DNA of 42,164 nucleotides, taken from NCBI GenBank assembly GCA_036123635.1, contig JAZADL010000137.1, positions 1-42,164 of the forward strand, read 5' to 3'. A program made the position numbers and the translations under genes. The stretch is from UBA9410 sp036123635. Its GTDB lineage: Bacteria > Actinomycetota > Acidimicrobiia > Acidimicrobiales > MedAcidi-G1. Shown here piece after piece: positions 14,871 through 22,967 of this stretch (position 1 is its first letter; each line of letters begins with the position of its first letter). The notes under the pieces are model-generated. The model was not told the DNA's origin, did not search any database, and was given only the letters and a program-made list of their open reading frames with translations.

Positions 14871-16327
14871 ACCCAGGTTCCCTCTGGAATCCGTCCCAGG
14901 CTGGTTACGTGGCCGCAACTGGCCCCCGACGGCAGGATCTTGGCCGGGTTCGCCATTCCGTCGGGGTCGAAGGCTCGTCGTAACCGTGCCTGAGCCTCCA
15001 GGTCTTCTGGCGAGAATTGGAGGCCCATGAACCGTCGCTTCTCCAAACCGATCCCGTGTTCTCCGGACAGCACCCCACCAGCGTCAATGGCCAACCGGAC
15101 GATCTCCTCCCCGACCTCTAGAACCCGGGCCGTCTCCTCGGCATCGCGGGCGTCATAGACGATCAGTGGGTGGAGATTCCCGTCCCCGGCATGGAAAACA
15201 TTCATGATCAAAAGGTCGTGGCGGTCGACGGCCTCCTGAATGCCGGCCAGCACTTCAGCTAGACGAGACCGTGGAATTACGGTGTCGTTCAGGTAATAGT
15301 CGGGCTTGAGGTTCGCTATAGCCCCGAACGCGCTCTTTCGCCCTTTCCAGATTCTCTCCTGTTCGTCAGCGTCAGCGGCCCGCCGAACCTCCCGGGCACC
15401 GTGTGACCGGGCTAGTTCGCCGATTCGTCGAACCTGGTCGTCGATCCCTGCCGGTAGACCGTCTAGCTCCACGATCAGGACGGCTGCTGCATCCATCGGA
15501 TAGCCAGCGTGGGCAAATGGTTCGACGGCAGCCACCACCTGCTGATCCATCAGTTCTAGAGCAGCGGGCAAGATCCCGGCGGCGATAATGGCACTTACCG
15601 TCTCGGCCGCCTCGTCGATGGTGAGGAAGTCCAATAGCAGCGTGGCTACTAACGGCGGATCCTGTGTGAGTCGGACGCAGATCCGGGTAGCAATCCCCAG
15701 TGTTCCCTCGCCTCCAATGAAAGCACCCCGAAGGTCGTATCCCGCGGCGTCTCCCTGCTCCTCGCCCAGCAAGACAACCTCCCCATCAGGCAGGACAACC
15801 TCCACGGCTTGAACGTGGGCACTGGTAACCCCATAGAGAAGACAGTGGGGGCCACCCGAGTTGGTAGCCACATTGCCGCCGATTGTGCTGGCCTGCTGGC
15901 TGGAGGGATCGGGGGCGAAGTGGAGACCCGTGCCGGCTAGGTGCCGGCTGAGGTCCAGGTTCACCACACCGGGTTCCACCCATGCCGTCCGCCTCTCAAC
16001 ATCTACGTCAAGAATCCGATCCATCCGCGTCGTCACGATGACCACCGGGTCGTCACACGGCACCGCACCCCCTGCAAGACCGGTGCCCGCCCCCCGGGGC
16101 ACGAAGGCCCGTCCATGCCGACGTGCCGCACGAACACAAGCCGACACCTCGGCGGTGCTCTCTGGAAGACAGACGACTCCGGCCCGGCCACCCCGGAGGA
16201 CCGAACTGTCCGAACTGTAGAGGTGTCGCGCCACCGACCCAGCTTTGACCCGCCCGGCGTCCAACGCCTCCACCAACTCACTAACCAGGGGATCGACACG
16301 GGGTCGAGGCCAAAGGCGCATCGACAC
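14867..16327 (-). CDS. glcD: Glycolate oxidase catalytic flavoprotein GlcD
   Basis: A 486-residue FAD-dependent 2-hydroxyacid dehydrogenase that oxidises glycolate (or D-lactate) to glyoxylate (or pyruvate). The FAD_binding_4 domain has FVPRGAGTGLAGGAVP, then STIGGNVATNSGGPHCLLYG, and AFIGGEGTLGIAT. The C-terminal domain contains NVFHAGDGNLHP and the GGVLSGEHGIGLEKRRFM motif near the end. The GTG at 16327 follows GGAGGT at a spacing of 10 bases, and an ATG lies two codons later. First gene of glcDEF. Glycolate from phytoplankton is the likely natural substrate, though D-lactate cannot be excluded from sequence. Confidence 0.92.
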   Translation of the reverse strand: MSMRLWPRPRVDPLVSELVEALDAGRVKAGSVARHLYSSDSSVLRGGRAGVVCLPESTAEVSACVRAARRHGRAFVPRGAGTGLAGGAVPCDDPVVIVTTRMDRILDVDVERRTAWVEPGVVNLDLSRHLAGTGLHFAPDPSSQQASTIGGNVATNSGGPHCLLYGVTSAHVQAVEVVLPDGEVVLLGEEQGDAAGYDLRGAFIGGEGTLGIATRICVRLTQDPPLVATLLLDFLTIDEAAETVSAIIAAGILPAALELMDQQVVAAVEPFAHAGYPMDAAAVLIVELDGLPAGIDDQVRRIGELARSHGAREVRRAADADEQERIWKGRKSAFGAIANLKPDYYLNDTVIPRSRLAEVLAGIQEAVDRHDLLIMNVFHAGDGNLHPLIVYDARDAEETARVLEVGEEIVRLAIDAGGVLSGEHGIGLEKRRFMGLQFSPEDLEAQARLRRAFDPDGMANPAKILPSGASCGHVTSLGRIPEGTWV

Positions 16328-16405
16328 AGTCTGCCCGACCTCCGTGGTCAGCCCGGTGCCGACCCGTCCGAGGATCCCAACGGTCCAGGGTGTAGGAAGA
16401 ACCCC

Positions 16406-18154
16406 GTGAATCGGCTTCGAAGTATCGCTACCCGCGGGGATACGCCGGTTCTAGCTCTCTCGATCGCCACCGGCGCCCTCGTTGCTGTGGTGATTGCCGG
16501 CTTCGAGTACCTCTCAGCCTCCGTACTTCTGGACGCGGTACTCAAGCGGCCATTGTGGCAGGTGGCCTTAGCTCCCGCCCTGGGGCTCATCCTGGCTACG
16601 GCGGTCCTCCGGTACCTGGGTCGCGGCCTGACTGCGTCAACCTCAGACGAGTTCAACCGAGCGTTCCACGACCGAAACCCCCGGCTCCCCCTACGGGACC
16701 TGCCAGTGAAGTTGGTAGCTGGCCTGGCCACCATCGGGCTAGGCGGGTCCCTGGGCTTGGAAGGACCCTCGATCTACGCCGGCTCCACTGTAGGTCTAGC
16801 TATGCGAGATCGTTTCCGGCGCTGGCTTCGACGTGAGGACATCCGAATCCTGCTCACGGCCGGTGCGGCAGCCGGCGTGGCTGCCGTGTTCAAAGCCCCG
16901 GCCACCGGCGTCCTTTTCGCCCTCGAGGCCCCATACCGCGACGACGTCAACCGTAGAGCTCTCCTGCCCTCCCTCCTAGCCTCAGCTACCAGTTACGTGA
17001 CCTACATCAATCTGATCGGACACGAGGCCGTTATCCCATTCCTGAACGACCCGGAGAACCGGATCGGTCTGGACGTCAAGCATCTGGCCCTGGCTTCGGA
17101 CGACAAGGTGGTGTGGTTTGACGCTGCCGACCTGGCGTCGTTGTTCACGGCCGTGGAGGTGGCTGACGTCTTCGGAGCCCTTCTTCTGGGCATCCTCGCC
17201 GGTTTGGGTGGGCGTGCCATGGCCTGGCTGGTCCGGTGGGCCAAAACCCAGGCCCGAACCGATCATTTTGTAGCCCGGGTACTGATCGGCGGCGCCTCCT
17301 TGGCTGGACTGGCCGTGGTGGCCGACCTGGCGTTCGACTCCCCGCTAACCATCGGGCCCGGCTTCGAAGCCATGACGTGGGTCGTCCATCCAGCCAACGG
17401 CCTGGGCCTCATCGCCCTACTGTTTGGGCTCCGGATCGCTGCCACCATCGTCACCCTGGCCGCGGGGGGCGTTGGGGGCCTGTTCATCCCCCTGGCCGTC
17501 CAAGGGGTAATCCTGGGGCAATTCACCGGCGAGTTGCTGAACGCCGACCGTCCGGGCCTCTACCCGACACTCGGACTAGCTGCCTTCCTCGGTGCTGGCT
17601 ACCGTGCTCCCATCTCGGCCGTGATGTTCGTGGCCGAGTCAACCGGGGGTTCCTTTGTTGTTCCCGCTCTGGTAGCCGCTGCCGTCAGTCAGCTGGTGGC
17701 CGGGAAGTCATCGGTCGCTGAACACCAACACAGTGTCAGGCTGGGCCACCTAGAGAGGCGGTTTACGCTCCCGGTGACCTCGGCCTTAGACACTGATGTG
17801 TTGACGGTGCCCCCCGACGCGACGGTTGCCGAGTTCATGTACTTGCACGTCCTGGGCCGGCGGGAGCGATCGGTTGCCGTCGTAGATGGAACCGCCTACC
17901 TCGGGATGATCAGTCTCTCCGAGGTGTCCGCCCTGGAACGGTCCACATGGGACGATACGGAGGTCGGCACGCTGCTTTCGCCAGACCCCTTAGCGGCTCG
18001 GCCGACGTGGACGCTCCGAGACGCCGTCGCTGCCATGGAGCAGGCTGACGTGGACGTTCTGGCCGTCACCGATGCCGAAGACAGGTTCATCGGCACCTTG
18101 TCGGCCGACGACATCCTCAAGTTGGACGAGATCCTCGACGAGACGGGCGGATGA
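16406..18154 (+). CDS. CLC-family chloride channel/transporter with C-terminal CBS pair
   Basis: A 582-residue CLC protein. The GTG at 16406 is preceded by AGGAAGA at 5 bases. The frame continues upstream, but that part lies opposite glcD. Multiple membrane spans are clear. The gating-glutamate motif is GLEGP (around residue 118) and the later anion-site motif is GGLFIP (GxFxP). The first motif, normally GSGIP, is not obvious, since the matching place reads GRGLTAST. Residues from about 463 onward form two CBS domains (DTDVLTVPPDATVAEF through ADDILKLDEI), which often bind adenine nucleotides. The Glu in GLEGP suggests a Cl-/H+ exchanger, but this is inference. Confidence 0.88.
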   Translation: MNRLRSIATRGDTPVLALSIATGALVAVVIAGFEYLSASVLLDAVLKRPLWQVALAPALGLILATAVLRYLGRGLTASTSDEFNRAFHDRNPRLPLRDLPVKLVAGLATIGLGGSLGLEGPSIYAGSTVGLAMRDRFRRWLRREDIRILLTAGAAAGVAAVFKAPATGVLFALEAPYRDDVNRRALLPSLLASATSYVTYINLIGHEAVIPFLNDPENRIGLDVKHLALASDDKVVWFDAADLASLFTAVEVADVFGALLLGILAGLGGRAMAWLVRWAKTQARTDHFVARVLIGGASLAGLAVVADLAFDSPLTIGPGFEAMTWVVHPANGLGLIALLFGLRIAATIVTLAAGGVGGLFIPLAVQGVILGQFTGELLNADRPGLYPTLGLAAFLGAGYRAPISAVMFVAESTGGSFVVPALVAAAVSQLVAGKSSVAEHQHSVRLGHLERRFTLPVTSALDTDVLTVPPDATVAEFMYLHVLGRRERSVAVVDGTAYLGMISLSEVSALERSTWDDTEVGTLLSPDPLAARPTWTLRDAVAAMEQADVDVLAVTDAEDRFIGTLSADDILKLDEILDETGG

Positions 18155-18185
18155 TCGAGTCTGTCCCGCTCTTTCGTCAGACTTA

Positions 18186-18380
18186 TTAGGCAGACTCGGT
18201 GGTCTCCTCGAGCACCTCTTCTTCCTCGAATTCGTCGGACCAGGCGTCAAACGCGGGAGACTCCCCTTCTGCTTTCGGCTCGTCGACATTCAGGCTCTCG
18301 AATATCGAGTCCAAGTCGAGGTCCTCATTTTGCTTGAGCGCTCGTGCCTCTTCGTAGCGGCGATGTCGGCCCTTCTTCAC
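18186..18380 (-). CDS. Small acidic hypothetical protein
   Basis: A 64-residue protein with a strongly basic start (VKKGRHRRYEEARALK, GTG as Met) and a very acidic end (EFEEEEVLEET). A GGGAGGA ribosome site stands about 6 bases before the GTG. No membrane span. I believe the basic opening recurs in small actinobacterial proteins, but I cannot name a family. The charge split suggests binding to nucleic acid or to another protein. TAGGAT about 50 bases upstream could be a -10. The stop faces the CLC gene stop 31 bases away. Confidence 0.65.
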   Translation of the reverse strand: MKKGRHRRYEEARALKQNEDLDLDSIFESLNVDEPKAEGESPAFDAWSDEFEEEEVLEETTESA

Positions 18381-18461
18381 CGTGGTCCTCCCGGTCGGAC
18401 GTCATCATCGATCAGCATTCCATCCTACCGATGGCGCGACCCGAACACGGGTCGGCGGGTC

Positions 18462-19625
18462 TCAGATGTTCCGGGGCTCCAAGACCAAACCGCCCCGTCC
18501 GTCGAAGGCCAGTGCGGCACGACCGCTTAGGAGGTCGCCCACCTGTCCACCAACCACCTGGTGGCGCCAACCGGTGGACATCCGGGCATCCTCGTCGCCG
18601 CGCACCAGCGCCTCAATATCACTCCGGGTTCCCACCAAGGCAGGGTCCAGGTCCAGGTCCCGAGACAGTTGCGAGACCCAGGCTGATACCAATGTCACGC
18701 CCGCCCGGATGTCGGCTCCTCCGTTTCGCCGCGGAAGATCAGGCTGGAGGGGTGGCAAATCTCCAGCCGCGGCCACCGCTTCGATGATTCCGCTGGCTAC
18801 AGCCCCCTTGTAGTGGCGTCCGTCTAACCCCCGAATTCCCCGCAGATCCCCAACCTCTGTTGGGGCTCGTTGGGCAATGGCAACCAAACCCAGGTCGGGC
18901 AACACGTGGCGAACTGGAATGTCCACCTCGCCCGCACGTCGCTCCCGCCATGCGGCCACCGATCGGGCCACGTCGCGCGCCGGCCCGCGGAGTTGGCGAG
19001 CTTCCTTGATCCGTTGCCACGCGTCGTCGGGATTTCGCCGGCCGTGTTCTCGAGCCAGCATCTCCTTGCACTCCTGTTCTGCCCACCCAAGGCGTCCCTC
19101 GCTGTCGAGGCGTCGAACTAGCCGGTCATGGATTTCCAGAAGATGGGCCACGTCAGACGCGGCGTATTCGAGTTGCGAGGCAGTCAGTGGACGGGCCAGC
19201 CAGTCCGTCAAGCGGTCGCCCTTGGGGAGGTGGAAGCCCAGCTCACGCTCGTGCAGAGTGGTCAGAGAGGGTGAAGATAAGCCGGTGAAGCCGGCCGCCA
19301 CCTGGGTGTCGAACAGGTGGCGTGGTGCCGTCCCGCAAACCCGGTCGAACACCTCGAGGTCTTGACCTGCGGCGTGCATGACCACTACCACGTCCGACTC
19401 CAAGATGTGAGCCAGAGAGGTTAGATCCACCTCCAGTGGGTCGATCAGGACCAGGCCTCCTTCCCAGGCCACCTGCAATAAGGCCACCTTTGGGAAGTAG
19501 GTCTTCTCGCGGTGAAATTCGGTGTCTATAGCGATTCGAGGCTGTGCTCTCAGTACCTCCAGAAGGTCGGCGAAATCACCCTGGCTCGTGACCAGGCGGT
19601 ACTCGGGGGAGGGGCGTCGACTCAG
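18462..19625 (-). CDS. rnd: Ribonuclease D (DEDDy exonuclease with HRDC domain), CTG start proposed
   Basis: A 3'-5' exoribonuclease involved in RNA maturation and decay. The frame opens after a TGA at 19634-19632, and no ATG, GTG or TTG occurs until a GTG at 19487. Starting there would remove the first catalytic motif, DTEF (Asp34 and Glu36). The CTG at 19625 overlaps the rhodanese stop (CTGA), in the same way other genes here overlap with ATGA, GTGA or TTGA. GGTGAG lies 5 bases before it. From CTG the protein has 387 residues. Exo II is HAAGQDLEVFD and Exo III is YAASDVAHLLEIH (Tyr type). An HRDC domain follows around IPVRHVLPDLGLVAIAQRAPT. Confidence 0.85.
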   Translation of the reverse strand: MSRRPSPEYRLVTSQGDFADLLEVLRAQPRIAIDTEFHREKTYFPKVALLQVAWEGGLVLIDPLEVDLTSLAHILESDVVVVMHAAGQDLEVFDRVCGTAPRHLFDTQVAAGFTGLSSPSLTTLHERELGFHLPKGDRLTDWLARPLTASQLEYAASDVAHLLEIHDRLVRRLDSEGRLGWAEQECKEMLAREHGRRNPDDAWQRIKEARQLRGPARDVARSVAAWRERRAGEVDIPVRHVLPDLGLVAIAQRAPTEVGDLRGIRGLDGRHYKGAVASGIIEAVAAAGDLPPLQPDLPRRNGGADIRAGVTLVSAWVSQLSRDLDLDPALVGTRSDIEALVRGDEDARMSTGWRHQVVGGQVGDLLSGRAALAFDGRGGLVLEPRNI

Positions 19626-19942
19626 ACTGACTCACCCGCCTCGGTCGGAAAGTCAGCGTTTACCCAGGCTGTGGTCCCACCAAACACGTTGACGGCATCT
19701 CGACCCTGCTCGCGGAGGAACTCGACCGCTGCACGGCTCCGACCGCCTAGGGCACAGATGACGTAGACGTCTCCCTCCGCGGGGATCTCGGCCAGCCGCT
19801 CGGGAACGCTCTGCAGCGGGATCAAACGTCCCCCCGGCACGCGGACCTCGGCCCACTCGTCAGGCTCCCGTACGTCGATTAGAAGCGCACCCTCGCCCAG
19901 CCGCCGTTCTAACTCGTCGACATCGATCTCGGGTACGTCCAT
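19622..19942 (-). CDS. Single-domain rhodanese-like sulfurtransferase
   Basis: A 106-residue rhodanese (GlpE-like) domain. Key parts are LLIDVREPDEWAEVRVPGG, the catalytic Cys loop CALGGRSRAA, and FGGTTAWVNADFP near the end. The start at 19942 is preceded by GGAAGAGG at good spacing. Upstream in-frame ATGs would only add unrelated residues. Such proteins carry persulfide sulfur on the active Cys. Neighbouring mobA suggests, weakly, a role in sulfur supply for molybdenum cofactor. The stop overlaps the proposed CTG start of rnd. Confidence 0.88.
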   Translation of the reverse strand: MDVPEIDVDELERRLGEGALLIDVREPDEWAEVRVPGGRLIPLQSVPERLAEIPAEGDVYVICALGGRSRAAVEFLREQGRDAVNVFGGTTAWVNADFPTEAGESV

Positions 19943-19982
19943 GGCACCTCTTCCATCAGCCATTTCTTGTGCGGCCGGCACC

Positions 19983-20576
19983 CTACCGGCCAGCTGGTGG
20001 CTCCTCGCTGAGGTCTTCAAGACGGTCTATGTCGCGCAGACTCCAGGGATCCAACCCGTTGACCTCTACCACGGGGAGGTCAACGACCGCCCGGTGAGGC
20101 GCGCGTTCTCCTCTCTGGAATGTCTCCTCCAGAGCCGGAAGGAGGGCGATTGGCCAGGCCGCATGCATCCACTGCCGGCGGCCTTTGTGGACCGGAACAG
20201 CGATGGCGTTTTCGCTGGAGGCCGCTTCGGCCACCGCCTGAATACTTTCCGGGGAGGGGTCCGGCAGGTCGCACGACAGGACCACTACCTGGTTGAACCG
20301 CTCCCGGTAGTGGAAGAGGACGGTCAGGATCCCCCCGAGCGGCCCGGCCCCCGGAGTCCGATCGGGTAACACCTCCAGTCCAAGGGCGCTGAGGCGACTC
20401 TCGTCCCCGCCGACTACTACCGGTGCCACACCTAGGGCCGCGGCCAGAGTGTCGGTCACGCCGAGCACTAGGGGGCGCCTACCTACGACCAGGAGGGCCT
20501 TATCGCTGCCCATACGACTGCTAGCCCCTCCGGCTAGCACTGCCCCACCGGTCAGGGTCTCAGGTGGTGCGTCCAC
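19983..20576 (-). CDS. mobA: Molybdenum cofactor guanylyltransferase-like protein MobA
   Basis: A 197-residue nucleotidyltransferase with the MobA pattern: LAGGASSRMGSDKALL (nucleotide-binding loop with Arg and Lys), PGAGPLGGILTVL, and VLSCDLPDPSPESI (metal-binding Asp). MobA joins GMP to molybdopterin to give the bis-MGD type cofactor. The GTG start lies 9 bases after the DUF3151 stop, so these genes form a row. A closely related alternative is MocA-type cytidylyltransferase. No molybdoenzyme gene is in the window. Confidence 0.82.
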   Translation of the reverse strand: MDAPPETLTGGAVLAGGASSRMGSDKALLVVGRRPLVLGVTDTLAAALGVAPVVVGGDESRLSALGLEVLPDRTPGAGPLGGILTVLFHYRERFNQVVVLSCDLPDPSPESIQAVAEAASSENAIAVPVHKGRRQWMHAAWPIALLPALEETFQRGERAPHRAVVDLPVVEVNGLDPWSLRDIDRLEDLSEEPPAGR

Positions 20577-20585
20577 GAGGTTCGA

Positions 20586-21047
20586 TCAGCCCGAACTGTC
20601 GAAGGGGGGATCCACGTCCGGCCAGTCTGGATCCAGTTGCCGCAGGAAGAGCTCGCAGCGCTCCTCCTCGTCTTTCTCGCCGATCTCTCGTGCTGTTCGG
20701 GCTAGTCCAGCTAGGGCCCGAAGGAAGCCCCGGTTGGTGGGATGCGACCACCGGACGTAGCCCGAGCCCCGCCAGCCACCCTGTCGGAGGCGATCTAGGC
20801 CCCGGTGGTAGCCCACGCGGTAGGCGGCGTACGACTCGACTGTGTCGCGCCCCAAGTCACCGAGGCAGGCCCAGCCATTGAGGTGCCGGGGCCAGAAGGC
20901 CACCACGGCGGCGACTAGTCCCCGACGCTCCTCAGGTGGCGCAGCCAACGCGGCCGCCAGGCGGAGGTCGGCGTCGTCGGATTCTGGGCCGAGGATGGTC
21001 TCCGGCAGGCCCTCCGACGAGAAGCCGACGGGCTGCTCCGGGCTCAT
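20586..21047 (-). CDS. DUF3151 family protein
   Basis: A 153-residue protein closely matching the actinobacterial family DUF3151. Recognisable parts are YAAYRVGYHRGLDRLRQGGWRGSGYVRWSHPTNRGFLRAL, then AREIGEKDEEERCELFLRQLDPDW near the end. No membrane span or known catalytic motif; the function of the family is unknown. TAGCCT (complement of 21056-21061) lies 8 bases before the ATG, a leaderless-type promoter. It heads the row continuing into mobA, the rhodanese and rnd. Confidence 0.87.
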   Translation of the reverse strand: MSPEQPVGFSSEGLPETILGPESDDADLRLAAALAAPPEERRGLVAAVVAFWPRHLNGWACLGDLGRDTVESYAAYRVGYHRGLDRLRQGGWRGSGYVRWSHPTNRGFLRALAGLARTAREIGEKDEEERCELFLRQLDPDWPDVDPPFDSSG

Positions 21048-21103
21048 GGTGGACGAGGCTACCCCTGCCCGATCGGGACCGACTCGACCGGTACCCTCTA
21101 CCG
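21048..21103. promoter_or_regulatory. Divergent leaderless promoters between DUF3151 and the Cys-rich membrane protein
   Basis: The plus strand has TACCCT at 21092-21097, exactly 6 bases before the GTG at 21104. The minus strand has TAGCCT (complement of 21056-21061), 8 bases before the ATG at 21047. The whole gap is 56 bases and leaves no space for Shine-Dalgarno leaders. Confidence 0.5.
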
Positions 21104-21418
21104 GTGCCCGAGGTCCTCGCTGAGTTGTTTGACCTACCCGAGTTCACCCAACTGCCGTCCTGGGCCGACCCACAGTTCCTGCGATCAGTGGCTGTGGTAG
21201 CCGTAGCCGTCTCGGTCATCCTGCTCATCCTGGCAGCTCGAGTCATCCGGCGGCTGGTGCTACGAACCGTGGTCGTAGTGCTCCTTGCAACCCTCAGCGT
21301 CGGGCTATGGGGTCAGCGGTCTGGTCTGGCCGACTGTGCCGCTGACTGCTCCTGCTCCCTGTTTGGGCAGTCGGTGGAGGTCCCAGCCGATCTGAACCCG
21401 CGCTGTTCCGACGCCTGA
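21104..21418 (+). CDS. Small membrane protein with Cys-rich C-terminal tail
   Basis: A 104-residue protein started at the GTG at 21104. The open frame continues upstream to 20936, but only opposite DUF3151. A polar N-terminal region (FDLPEFTQLPSWADPQF) is followed by two hydrophobic segments (about 28-46 and 50-68) and a tail with cysteines in CAADCSCSLF and a last NPRC. The clustered Cys could bind metal or form disulfides outside the membrane. I do not recognise a family. Its stop faces the pyruvate kinase stop. Confidence 0.65.
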   Translation: MPEVLAELFDLPEFTQLPSWADPQFLRSVAVVAVAVSVILLILAARVIRRLVLRTVVVVLLATLSVGLWGQRSGLADCAADCSCSLFGQSVEVPADLNPRCSDA

Positions 21419-21431
21419 CCGGCGTCGATCG

Positions 21432-22868
21432 TCACGCTTCAGGGACCCGCTCCACTCGAAGTACGTTCGTGGAGCGCGACCGGACGTCGGTACCTGCCAG
21501 GAGCCCCACCAACTCGCCGGGCTGCACCGCACCTCGGTCGCGGGCTACCTCGAGGGCGGCACCTACCCGACGCTGGAGGTCGCCCTGCTCGGGTAGGTGA
21601 AGGGCCTCCGTGCCCCAGCTCAGGGTTAGTTGCCGAACAGTGCGCTCGTTGGAGCTGAGGCCGATGATTCGGGCCGACGGACGGAACCGGGCCATCGACC
21701 GAACAGTGAAGCCACTCCCCGAGATGCACAGGATTGTCGAAATGCCTAATTCGTCAACGGCTCGAGCCGTGGCCTGGGTCATGGCATCGGTAATGGCAGT
21801 GTCCGGGTCGCCAGTGTCAGTCATACGGAGTTCCGAGAGCTCCGACATCCACCCTCGATGGTCGAAGGCGTCGTCGGCCCGTTCGGCGATGCGCGACATC
21901 GTGGACACGACATTCACTGGATTGGCCCCAATGGCTGTCTCCCCTGAAAGCATGACCGCACTCGAGCCGTCCCAGACGGCGTTGGCCACATCGGAGACCT
22001 CGGCCCGGGTCGGTTCAGGGTTGTTAATCATGGTCTCAAGCATCTGGGTGGCCGTGATAGCCGGACGGCCCAATGCGATGCACTGCCGGATGATCTCCTT
22101 CTGAAGGATTGGCAGCTCCTCAATACTGCACTCGCTTCCCAGGTCTCCCCGAGCCACCATCACCGCTCCTGAGGCCTCGATAATGGCCGGGAGGTCGTCG
22201 ATAGCCGCGCGGGTTTCGATCTTGGCCACCACGATGGGTCCTTCGGGGTGCGGCATCACCGGCAGGCGGGACAGGTCCTCTGCTGACCTCACAAACGACA
22301 CGGCGATCATGTCAACGTCGAGTTCCACGAAGCGTTCGACGGCACGGAGGTCATCATCGGTCGGAGCACGCATAGACAGTCGGTCCGAAGGGACGTGGAG
22401 GCCGGGACTACCCGTTAGAACTCCGCCGTGGGCCACCCGGGCCGATAGAGACTCCTCCGTGACGTCCCGGACCTCGAGGATCACTCGGCCGTCACCAAGG
22501 CTGAGTCGGTCGCCGGGCTCCATGTCGGACAGGAGCCCTTCGTAGTCCACCTCGATCGAGGTGGCATCGCTTCGGTGATCACCTACACGGAGTTCCAAGC
22601 AGGAATCCTCGACCAGGACGACCGGTTCCTCACCAAAGGAAGCGGCGCGGACCTTGGGCCCTGGCAGGTCAACCAAAATCCCTACGTAGCGACCCTCGAG
22701 AGCGGCGATCCGTCGAATGTCGGCCATGCGAGCCGCCGCCTCATCGATCGTGTTATGGGCCAGCCCTAGTCGGGCCACGTCCATGCCGGCCCGAATCAAG
22801 CCACGCAGGGTCGCCTCGTCATCGGACGCCGGACCGATGGTGGCGATGATCTTGGTGCGACGGGCCAT
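21432..22868 (-). CDS. pyk: Pyruvate kinase, Lys117-type, with altered N-terminal motif
   Basis: A 478-residue glycolytic enzyme converting PEP and ADP to pyruvate and ATP. The ATG at 22868 gives the standard opening ARRTKIIATIGPAS and has TATCGT exactly 6 bases before it. The frame runs 70 codons further up, but opposite the GDPD gene. The substrate segment AKIETRAAIDD, VARGDLGSE and ATQMLETM are present. Two changes stand out. The usual RLNFSHG reads RLGLAHN (residues 33-39), removing the Asn and Ser that normally help bind K+. The TKGPEIR-type loop reads DLPGPKVR (67-74), with Lys in place of the Glu linked to K+ dependence. A K+-independent enzyme is likely. Confidence 0.9.
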   Translation of the reverse strand: MARRTKIIATIGPASDDEATLRGLIRAGMDVARLGLAHNTIDEAAARMADIRRIAALEGRYVGILVDLPGPKVRAASFGEEPVVLVEDSCLELRVGDHRSDATSIEVDYEGLLSDMEPGDRLSLGDGRVILEVRDVTEESLSARVAHGGVLTGSPGLHVPSDRLSMRAPTDDDLRAVERFVELDVDMIAVSFVRSAEDLSRLPVMPHPEGPIVVAKIETRAAIDDLPAIIEASGAVMVARGDLGSECSIEELPILQKEIIRQCIALGRPAITATQMLETMINNPEPTRAEVSDVANAVWDGSSAVMLSGETAIGANPVNVVSTMSRIAERADDAFDHRGWMSELSELRMTDTGDPDTAITDAMTQATARAVDELGISTILCISGSGFTVRSMARFRPSARIIGLSSNERTVRQLTLSWGTEALHLPEQGDLQRRVGAALEVARDRGAVQPGELVGLLAGTDVRSRSTNVLRVERVPEA

Positions 22869-22880
22869 GGATCCACGATA
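22869..22880 (-). promoter_or_regulatory. Leaderless -10 element of pyk
   Basis: Reading the minus strand, TATCGT (complement of 22875-22880) is followed by 6 bases (GGATCC) and then the pyk ATG. This is the same spacing as at 4960, 9729, 21104, 34949 and 37606. Confidence 0.5.
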
Positions 22881-22967
22881 TCGACCACCCCGCCCCCACC
22901 CCCGGTGGTTTGCACCTCGGATGTTGGGGTCCGACTCATGCCCGAATACCGCATTACCGTCCCCGAG

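Noticed and set aside
15941..16405. N-terminal extension of the CLC gene
   Set aside because: It is the antisense of glcD; the GTG at 16406 has a good ribosome site and starts just before the first membrane region.
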